Shown here: positions 6,270 through 10,295 of the stretch, in pieces
How positions within the stretch are numbered: the first letter of the stretch is position 1
Layout of the letters: the number at the start of each line of letters is the position of its first letter
From: Deltaproteobacteria bacterium
GTDB lineage: Bacteria; Desulfobacterota_B; Binatia; UBA9968
DNA: 10,295 bases
Assembly: GCA_005879255.1 (NCBI GenBank)
Contig: VBKY01000125.1
Span: 1-10,295 of the forward strand
Direction of reading: 5' to 3'
Made by a program: the position numbers and the translations under genes
The notes under the pieces: generated by a model
What the model was told of the DNA's origin: nothing
The model's input: the letters and a program-made list of their open reading frames with translations, nothing else
The model's database searches: none

Positions 6270-7259
6270 TCATGCGCTCATCTTTCTTACCTTAGTCCAC
6301 CTGCCGGCGCCCAACCCCAGCGCAATGATGGCGAGGAAATAACTCAATGCCGGCACCATCGCTTTTGCCGGCGGTTCGACACCTGCGACTGGAATGACTT
6401 GCTCGTTTCGAATCGTCGGAACGCCTGGAACATTTGCGACCGCAGCGACTCTGTAATCCGCACCGTCGGGAAATTGAAACTTCATCGAGAACTGACCGTC
6501 CACAGGAAGTTTCTCGACGCCAAACACAACTTTGCCCTTTTCTAGGTGAGTGATTGTCAGGGTGAGGAAAGCCGTTGGTTTTTCGCCGACTGAGTCACCG
6601 TCGAGCCGCCACTGTACAAGAGTTGGGATACCTACCTTGGCCGGCTCTATGTTCACAGACGCAGTATGGATCGGTTTCGTGAGTCCTTGGGCAGAGCTAA
6701 GTTGCGCCGATCCTGAAAGCCATGTGACCGTGATCAATAAAGCTACGCTGGATCGACTTTGGGTAAAAATTCTTCCAGCGACGAGTCCGAGAAGAAACAG
6801 TCCGACGGAAAATGCGCCGAGAATGAACCATTTTTGTTCATTCTCCCGGACCCTGAAATCAAAAATCTTGCTCGCTTTCTTGCCGTCGAGCGTGATCACG
6901 TCGACCGCCAATCGATACTCGCCGCGGATCGGCAAGAGATAGTTCCAAGTGGCTCGACCTTGGCGCAGAGCAAGGCGCATTTCGCTCAAACGACTTCCCT
7001 CGATAAAAGAAAAATCAGTGGAGAAAAAGCGCGCCGGCTTGGGTGCATCCAAACGGATCTCCACGAATCCTTGATTTATCGGCCTGCCATCAGCCCCGGT
7101 GATGAGCAGCGACATAGTTACCGGGTCTGCAAACGGGCGAAGCAATTCCGGCCGCGGCGACGTTTTGAAGTAGATATTGAGCTCTTCCGCCCAGACTGGC
7201 GAGCCAAGCACCAAGAATACGGTGAGAACAATAGGCGCAGTGCAGCTGATCAGTGACAA
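6270..7259 (-). CDS. Membrane-anchored two-domain secreted protein, function unknown
   Basis: A 329-residue envelope protein. Residues 1-24 form a signal peptide ending PVWA. A beta-rich domain (25-140), with phrases such as ITGADGRPINQGFVEIRL and RGEYRLAVDVITLDGK, precedes a transmembrane helix (144-163). A second hydrophobic stretch (171-187) ends SSAQG like another signal peptide, and is followed by a second beta-rich domain (198-292; TLTITHLEKGKVVFGVEKLP, FPDGADYRVAAVA) and a last helix (303-321). The domains resemble Ig-like YtkA/FixH-type periplasmic modules, but this is only a resemblance. The start is a TTG at 7259 with no obvious ribosome binding site. It overlaps the end of the CbtB-like gene by 10 nt, so translation is probably coupled. 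The layout suggests fusion of two ancestral secreted proteins. The CbtB-like partner hints at metal handling. Confidence 0.72.
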   Translation of the reverse strand: MSLISCTAPIVLTVFLVLGSPVWAEELNIYFKTSPRPELLRPFADPVTMSLLITGADGRPINQGFVEIRLDAPKPARFFSTDFSFIEGSRLSEMRLALRQGRATWNYLLPIRGEYRLAVDVITLDGKKASKIFDFRVRENEQKWFILGAFSVGLFLLGLVAGRIFTQSRSSVALLITVTWLSGSAQLSSAQGLTKPIHTASVNIEPAKVGIPTLVQWRLDGDSVGEKPTAFLTLTITHLEKGKVVFGVEKLPVDGQFSMKFQFPDGADYRVAAVANVPGVPTIRNEQVIPVAGVEPPAKAMVPALSYFLAIIALGLGAGRWTKVRKMSA

Positions 7260-7438
7260 GGAACTACGGCTAGAGCATGACGAACGTTGTGCAGCGTGTC
7301 ATGGACGGCGGGGTAACTCGCCGCTAACGCGACGAACAGAGTAGCTCCACAAACAGAAAGAAAAATTCCCGACTTAATGAGAAATGAAGTTTGCTCGGAT
7401 ATCGATAATCGCGACCAGGTGGCAAATATTCGTTCCAT
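7250..7438 (-). CDS. cbtB: CbtB-like small membrane protein
   Basis: A 62-residue protein with one transmembrane helix (about 22-42) and a histidine-rich tail, SYPAVHDTLHNVRHALAVVPCH. The H46, H50, H54 and final C61-H62 pattern matches the CbtB family (predicted cobalt transporter subunit, PF09489), whose C-terminus typically reads VHExxHDxRHxxGxPCH. The histidines and cysteine may bind a metal ion at the membrane surface. The ATG at 7438 was chosen because GGGAG lies 9 nt upstream and the candidate promoter (-10 at 7469-7474) would start transcription beyond the longer frame's start at 7468. The gene overlaps the following membrane-protein gene by 10 nt. CbtA, the usual partner, is absent here. 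Family assignment is fairly firm; cobalt specificity is not. Confidence 0.8.
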   Translation of the reverse strand: MERIFATWSRLSISEQTSFLIKSGIFLSVCGATLFVALAASYPAVHDTLHNVRHALAVVPCH

Positions 7439-7468
7439 GAGCATCATCTCCCACTTCAGATGAATCAT

Positions 7469-7498
7469 ATTCTCATACTAACCGATGCGTCCTGTCAA
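7469..7498 (-). promoter_or_regulatory. Candidate sigma-70 promoter of the CbtB-like operon
   Basis: On the minus strand a perfect -35 box TTGACA (7493-7498) is followed after 18 bp by GAGAAT (7469-7474), which matches four of six -10 positions. An alternative -10, TATGAG, has a 15-bp spacer. The start point would fall near 7462, upstream of the ATG at 7438. No riboswitch-length leader is present. Confidence 0.5.
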
Positions 7499-7581
7499 GG
7501 GAATCGGCCCAGATATAACTGTTGCGTTTCCGCGGCGTCTTTCATATTGCTGAAGGCAACTTTGAACCATGGGAGGTTACC

Positions 7582-7776
7582 ATGCCTGTCGTCCACATCT
7601 ACTTGTTTCCCGGAAGAAGCAAACAAGTAAAAAACGAATTGGTTAAGCGCATCTCGAAAGACTTCGAGGAAGTCGCCAGCATCAAGCCCGAGTCGCTCAA
7701 CATTCTCTTTCACGACGTCGCGAAAGAGGACTGGGGCGTTCGCGGAGTGCTCGCTTCAGAGACGCCGCCGAAATAG
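7582..7776 (+). CDS. 4-oxalocrotonate tautomerase family protein
   Basis: A 64-residue protein. After removal of Met it begins PVVHIYLFPGRSKQVK and so presents the N-terminal proline that is the catalytic base of the tautomerase superfamily. Arg11 of the mature chain is also kept. The residue at the place of 4-OT Arg39 is Asn39, and Trp stands at position 50 in place of Phe. The length (63 mature residues) matches single-domain 4-OT subunits, which form hexamers. The start at 7582 is preferred to an upstream frame start at 7522 because GGAGG precedes it at the right distance and it exposes Pro1. Family members isomerise 2-hydroxymuconate-type keto/enol acids or dehalogenate related acids. The Arg39 change argues for a substrate other than oxalocrotonate. 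It lies 114 bp before the racemase-fold gene. Confidence 0.87.
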   Translation: MPVVHIYLFPGRSKQVKNELVKRISKDFEEVASIKPESLNILFHDVAKEDWGVRGVLASETPPK

Positions 7777-7811
7777 ACGCCGAGCATTTGCATATCACCA
7801 CTGCTCGAAAA

Positions 7812-7850
7812 CAATCCCCCTCTTTGAAAAAGAGGGCCAGGGGAGATTTT
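7812..7850. repeat. Dispersed hairpin repeat of the CCCTCTTT/AAAGAGGG type
   Basis: CCCTCTTT (7818-7825) and AAAGAGGG (7829-7836) form a perfect 8-bp stem around GAA. Partly complementary flanks (AATCCCC and GGGGAGATT) extend it. I recall the form CCCCCTxTTTGAAAAAGAGGG as a common intergenic repeat of environmental bacterial genomes. It lies between the tautomerase and racemase-fold genes. A terminator role is weak because no clean T-run follows. Confidence 0.6.
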
Positions 7851-7890
7851 CATAGGCCAAGTTCCGGTGATAACTTAAAAGGATTGAAGT

Positions 7891-8622
7891 ATGCCGCCAA
7901 TAAAAACAAAAGTCGGATTTATCGGCAACAGCGCGCCATCGAGCCCGCACCACGAGAGCTTCAAGGCTTTCATCCCCGAGGACATCGAGTTCACCATCGT
8001 GCAGGAAGCGGGGGCGAGGACTTCCTTGTATGACGCCAGAGGCAAAGTCGATTCCCTGATCGGCCAAGTCAAAGATTTAGTGCAGCAGCACCATTGGGAC
8101 GGCGTGATTATCAGCGGCGCGCCTAAGGAAGCGCTTAACCCCGGCATGTGGGAAAGGGTTTCTGCCGAACTAGAAGTTCCCGTTTCCCTGGCATTGAGAT
8201 CCTCCGTTGCGGCTTTAACAGCACTTCCTGCGAAACGAATCTTGTTGATGACTCCGGTCGACGATCAACTCAAGAAATTGTACCGCGATTACCTTGCTCA
8301 GTTTGGCATCGACGCCGTTTATCCGCCGCAAACTTTGCGCGCGCACTCCGACGCGGAGAATCTCACGTCCAGCGATGTGGAAGCGATGACGAAATCCGCA
8401 CTTGCGCAGCATGCCGACGTGGATGCCATCTATTTTCAAGGCGCGCTGCTTGACCCTCTGCCAATCTTGGACAAACTGGAAGCCGAGCTGAAGCTCCCCA
8501 TCGTTGCCAGCAATCCCGCCATGCTTTGGCTGATTCTTTCCAAGCTTGGTCTGCGTTACACGATCAGCGGGTACGGTAAACTGTTATCGTCGTGGCCCGC
8601 CCTCCCCGCCGGGCCCTTCTGA
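7891..8622 (+). CDS. Asp/Glu racemase-superfamily protein lacking catalytic cysteines
   Basis: A 243-residue protein of the Asp/Glu/hydantoin racemase fold, nearest in shape to maleate cis-trans isomerase and arylmalonate decarboxylase. Features are KVGFIGNSAPSSP (7-19), the first half-site GVIISGAPKEALN (71-83), KRILLMTPVDDQLKKLYRDYL (115-135), the second half-site AIYFQGALLDPLPILDKLE (179-197), and the family-typical LKLPIVASNPAMLWLILSKLG (200-220). Members use one or two cysteines at the half-sites; here the slots read SGAP and QGAL, and the whole protein has no cysteine. It may use other chemistry or be a non-catalytic binding protein. The ATG has AAAAGGA about 8 nt upstream. A broken binding-protein gene begins 18 bp after the stop, so the two likely formed one operon. 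Confidence 0.82.
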   Translation: MPPIKTKVGFIGNSAPSSPHHESFKAFIPEDIEFTIVQEAGARTSLYDARGKVDSLIGQVKDLVQQHHWDGVIISGAPKEALNPGMWERVSAELEVPVSLALRSSVAALTALPAKRILLMTPVDDQLKKLYRDYLAQFGIDAVYPPQTLRAHSDAENLTSSDVEAMTKSALAQHADVDAIYFQGALLDPLPILDKLEAELKLPIVASNPAMLWLILSKLGLRYTISGYGKLLSSWPALPAGPF

Positions 8623-8640
8623 CACGGCAAGGAATTACGC

Positions 8641-8820
8641 ATGCGAACTGTCAGGCTCGCCTACCGCGACAACGACCGTACGCCGGTCATCTACTGCATC
8701 AAAGCGATGGCCGAGCAACACTACAGCATCGAAGTTCAAGTCGTTCAAATCGCGGGTCGGGAGCAATTCGAGGCGGCGCTGTTCAACGATTCATGCGATG
8801 TCATCAGCCGTTCGCCCTGA
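8641..8820 (+). pseudogene. Truncated ABC-type substrate-binding protein gene, 5' remnant
   Basis: An ATG with AAGGA about 9 nt upstream opens a frame of 59 codons. Residues 1-54, MRTVRLAYRDND through ALFNDSCDVI, look like the N-terminal lobe of short leaderless NitT/TauT-type substrate-binding proteins (beta strand, then helix, then a second strand with EVQVVQI). Such proteins are normally about 300 residues. The sequence stops at ISRSP followed by TGA, where the TGA and the last codons are part of a GTTCGCCCTGAGC repeat. No further piece of the family is visible downstream, where only dispersed repeats follow up to the flavodoxin gene. I infer a deletion or replacement linked to the repeat. 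The alternative, a genuine 59-residue protein, is less likely because the similarity ends exactly at the repeat border. Confidence 0.72.
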
Positions 8821-8841
8821 GCGCCGTCGAAGGGCTCCGAT
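8809..8841. repeat. GTTCGCCCTGAGC...GTCGAAGGGC dispersed repeat
   Basis: The segment reads GTTCGCCCTGAGC, then a short centre, then GTCGAAGGGCTCCG. GCCCT (8814-8818) pairs with AGGGC (8831-8835). I recall this form as a very common intergenic repeat in several environmental phyla. Here it supplies the stop codon of the broken binding-protein gene. Confidence 0.7.
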
Positions 8842-8867
8842 AGAGTCTTCCCACAGTCTGACGAATG

Positions 8868-8909
8868 TGAGGGATCTGAGAAAGATTTCTCCCTTAGGTC
8901 GAAATGACA
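8868..8909. repeat. GAGGGATCT...GGTCGAAATGACA dispersed repeat
   Basis: The sequence contains AGGGATCT and AGATTTCTCCCT, an imperfect inverted repeat, followed by GGTCGAAATGACA. I recall this combination as a recurrent intergenic repeat of environmental genomes. It is non-coding and lies within the repeat mosaic before the flavodoxin gene. Confidence 0.55.
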
Positions 8910-8929
8910 AGCTCTCCCTTGGCACCCTT

Positions 8930-9057
8930 CGCGCCTTTGCGCGCGTCACTCCGATTGATTCTCTACTTTGCGTTCTTTGCGGCTAAATTCCCAATCCTTT
9001 GTGGTCAGTTGTCTTCTTCGGTTGCGGCGTAGCCGCGCTGCGCCCTTTGTGGTTAAA
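8930..9057. repeat. CTTTGTGGTTA-type repeat array
   Basis: Three related units occur: CTTTGCGGCTAAA (8975-8987), CTTTGTGGTCAG (8997-9008) and CTTTGTGGTTAAA (9045-9057). They are preceded by CGCGCCTTTGCGCG-like sequence and by CTTTGCGTTC (8966-8975). A GCGGC-GTA-GCCGC hairpin (9024-9036) lies between the last two. The units are degenerate and irregularly spaced, unlike a CRISPR array. A reverse copy of the same family lies at 6162-6179. Confidence 0.6.
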
Positions 9058-9067
9058 CTATATTCCG

Positions 9068-9559
9068 ATGAAAAAACTTTTAATCGTCTTTCACTCTAAA
9101 ACCGGCGGCGCCCAACAGATGGCCCAGGCCGCTGCCAAGGGCGCCGGTTCTGAGCCCGAAGTCGCGCTCAACTTGATCCGCGCCACCGAAGCCGGGCCGG
9201 CCGAACTGCTCGAATCGGATGGCTACATTTTCGCCACACCGGAAAATCTCGCCATGATGTCCGGCATGATGAAAGACTTCTTCGATCGCTCCTACTACCC
9301 GGTCCTGGACAAAATCGTCGGCCGGCCCTACGCGACCCTGATCTGCGCCGGCAGCGACGGCGAAAACGCCGCCAGGCAAATCCAAAAAATCGCAGCCGGT
9401 TGGCGGCTCAAGGCGATTGCCGAACCGATCATCGTCTGCACCCACGCGCAGACACCGGAAGAAATCCTCGCGCCCAAACAGATTGGCGAATTTGATCTAA
9501 ACCGGTGTGAAGAGATCGGCGCGACGATTGCCGCAGGTTTGATGCTCGGAATTTATTGA
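9068..9559 (+). CDS. Flavodoxin-like/NAD(P)H-dependent FMN reductase family protein
   Basis: A 163-residue flavodoxin-fold protein. The N-terminal strand KKLLIVFHS leads into the FMN-phosphate loop SKTGGAQQMA (10-19). FATPENLAMMSGMMKDFFDRSYYPV (55-79) is the family's second flavin-contact region with the following helix, and CAGSDGENAARQIQ (93-106) is the third. It should bind FMN and act in electron transfer or quinone/nitro-group reduction; the partner is unknown. I placed the start at the ATG at 9068, which opens the conserved MKKLLIVFHSKTGG strand. A longer frame to 8999 only adds repeat-derived residues. No ribosome binding site is visible, because a repeat unit ends about 10 bp upstream. 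It may have lost its original leader, or be translated weakly or from a leaderless mRNA. Confidence 0.85.
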   Translation: MKKLLIVFHSKTGGAQQMAQAAAKGAGSEPEVALNLIRATEAGPAELLESDGYIFATPENLAMMSGMMKDFFDRSYYPVLDKIVGRPYATLICAGSDGENAARQIQKIAAGWRLKAIAEPIIVCTHAQTPEEILAPKQIGEFDLNRCEEIGATIAAGLMLGIY

Positions 9560-9739
9560 TTGGTAAGTGTACGCGCTTAGTCTCGTCTGATCTAGTGCGT
9601 GATAGAGAATATGCCGGGCAAAGAGTCTCGATTCAAGTCCAATCCAACAGGATAGGCGATTCAACCGGCGTTAGCTCCATGGTTTCTGTCGGCGGCCGAG
9701 CCGTTGCTGGCCCTGTGTCGGCCCGATGCGGGAACTGAA
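9560..9739. other. Intergenic stretch without a recognised feature
   Basis: Between the convergent flavodoxin and small membrane protein genes I see no gene, no good terminator hairpin with T-run, and no clear repeat. A short plus-strand frame here has no ribosome binding site or protein-like composition. Confidence 0.5.
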
Positions 9740-9958
9740 CTAACGCTTCACCCGTACGACAAGAAGGATTCCGCCAACCACTATCGCTCCCACACCAGCC
9801 CAAACTGGAATGTTGACCGTCTCCTTCTCCTTAACCGACAATTCTAGCGGGCCTATCTTGGCTTCGTGAGTCTCCTTCGTATAGCTGAAACTGCCATACA
9901 CAAGCGCCAGAACGCCGGCTACGATCAGAACCATCGCGACGATTTTGACTGCGTCCAT
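9740..9958 (-). CDS. Small two-helix membrane protein, conserved hypothetical type
   Basis: A 72-residue protein with two transmembrane helices: KIVAMVLIVAGVLALVYGSF (5-24) and VWAGVGAIVVGGILLVV (52-68). They are joined by a charged loop, SYTKETHEAKIGPLELSVKEKETVNIP (25-51). Both ends carry the charges expected for helices that bring N- and C-termini to the same side. I recall very similar small proteins (SYTKETHEAKxGPxELSVxEK) in many Proteobacteria as conserved proteins without known function. An AGGAGGAGG sequence 7 nt upstream gives a strong start. It is a single gene with no partner in the window. Confidence 0.85.
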   Translation of the reverse strand: MDAVKIVAMVLIVAGVLALVYGSFSYTKETHEAKIGPLELSVKEKETVNIPVWAGVGAIVVGGILLVVRVKR

Positions 9959-10295
9959 ATCTCGCCTCCTCCTACAAAACCTAATGAGCCGCCAGGGCGG
10001 GTGCCGGCCTCTTTAAGAAAATCGAGAATCTCCGCCGCCACTTTTCGCTCAGGTTTCCTGCTACTATAGTTCCAAACGTTTATTGCGAAGACGCGCTTGC
10101 AGTCAAGCAAATTCAGGCTGCCCAAAAAGCATCAAATGAGGATTTCACGGTCACGCTCCACGAACACCATCACGAATTGTCGAAGTTGGTCGTGTCGCGC
10201 GGAGGCGTACACCGAAGGCAGTGTTGAGTTTAGAGTTTGGATTGCAGCTTTTGCCGCGTTAGGTTCTTCGCGGTGAGGATCCCTCCCAATTCTGA
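9959..10295. other. Right-edge region without a convincing gene
   Basis: The stretch holds the ribosome binding site and probably the promoter of the small membrane protein gene. A minus-strand frame stays open from the right edge to a TGA at 10132-10134 (55 codons). Its residues (for example SVYASARHDQLRQFVMVF) match nothing I recognise and chance can explain its length. A stop-free plus-strand frame (about 9983-10229) has no start codon with a ribosome binding site. Confidence 0.45.
10079..10108 (-). promoter_or_regulatory. Candidate promoter for the small membrane protein gene
   Basis: On the minus strand TTGACT (10101-10106) matches five of six -35 positions, and AATAAA (10079-10084) follows after 16 bp. 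A further -10-like TATAGT lies at 10063-10068 without a good -35. The -35 overlaps an inverted repeat, GCTTG-CAGT-CAAGC (10095-10108), which could be an operator. The leader to the ATG at 9958 would be about 110 nt. Confidence 0.35.

Noticed and set aside
6759..7256. Plus-strand frame (165 codons) opposite the envelope protein gene
   Set aside because: The minus-strand product has a signal peptide, transmembrane helices and coupling to the CbtB-like gene. The plus frame has a charge-rich random composition.
7812..7850. Hairpin considered as a terminator for the tautomerase gene
   Set aside because: The stem is good, but a purine-rich sequence rather than a T-run follows, and the form matches a dispersed repeat.
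8546..8986. Plus-strand frame (146 codons) spanning the end of the racemase-fold gene, the binding-protein remnant and repeats
   Set aside because: It is out of frame with both recognisable proteins, its residues are S/T/R-rich noise, and it runs through dispersed repeats.
8930..9057. CRISPR array, suggested by recurring CTTTG(T/C)GG units
   Set aside because: The units are short and degenerate, the spacing is irregular (about 10 and 36 bp), and there are no cas genes.
9983..10229. Stop-free plus-strand stretch with a PATIVPNVYCEDALAV segment resembling the start of VOC proteins
   Set aside because: There is no start codon with a ribosome binding site, the sequence after EDALAV does not follow the VOC pattern, and the stretch overlaps the likely promoter of the minus-strand gene.

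Overview
The window looks like a stretch of chromosome from an uncultured, moderately GC-rich Gram-negative bacterium. The gene style fits soil or sediment lineages of the deltaproteobacterial/Tectomicrobia/Binatia kind: a PuuE-like deacetylase, orphan crotonase and ALDH genes, a tandem VOC protein, and a short ABC-type binding protein with an N-terminus starting MRTVRLAYRDND. This placement is inference from gene style, because the window holds no rRNA, tRNA or marker protein. No phage, transposase, CRISPR or plasmid functions were seen.

Left part (1-2596): three genes read leftward. They are the 5' end of a multi-pass permease cut by the window edge, a HEAT-like protein of unknown function, and a polysaccharide deacetylase of the PuuE/HpPgdA type. 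An inverted repeat (272-288) touches the permease ribosome binding site, and a compact palindrome cluster (1621-1645) lies between the deacetylase and the HEAT gene.

Centre (2823-6131): three genes read rightward. They are a crotonase-fold enoyl-CoA hydratase, an NAD(P)-dependent aldehyde dehydrogenase with all active-site residues, and a two-domain VOC (glyoxalase/extradiol dioxygenase fold) protein. A 62-bp double-hairpin repeat (5168-5229) sits between the ALDH and VOC genes. The VOC gene ends at a perfect 17-bp bidirectional terminator (6181-6220), which also serves the convergent operon on its right.

The leftward operon 7438-6270 encodes a CbtB-like small membrane protein whose stop codon overlaps the TTG start of a secreted or membrane-anchored protein with two beta-rich domains. 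Its promoter region (about 7469-7498) faces the rightward genes: a 4-oxalocrotonate-tautomerase homologue, a cysteine-free member of the Asp/Glu racemase/arylmalonate decarboxylase superfamily, and a broken substrate-binding-protein gene. The broken gene stops inside a dispersed repeat. A 240-bp mosaic of short dispersed repeats (about 8809-9057) follows and runs almost into the start of a flavodoxin-like FMN protein. The right edge holds a small two-TM membrane protein on the minus strand and about 340 bp without a convincing gene.

Taken together, the enzymes (CoA-ester hydration, aldehyde oxidation, VOC chemistry, tautomerase, racemase/decarboxylase-fold protein, binding protein) fit accessory catabolism of organic acids or aromatics, but no complete pathway is present. 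The most striking features are the decay of the transporter gene by repeat-associated deletion, the high load of intergenic repeats from several families, the cysteine-less racemase-fold protein, and the CbtB-like protein paired with an uncharacterised membrane protein where CbtA would be expected.
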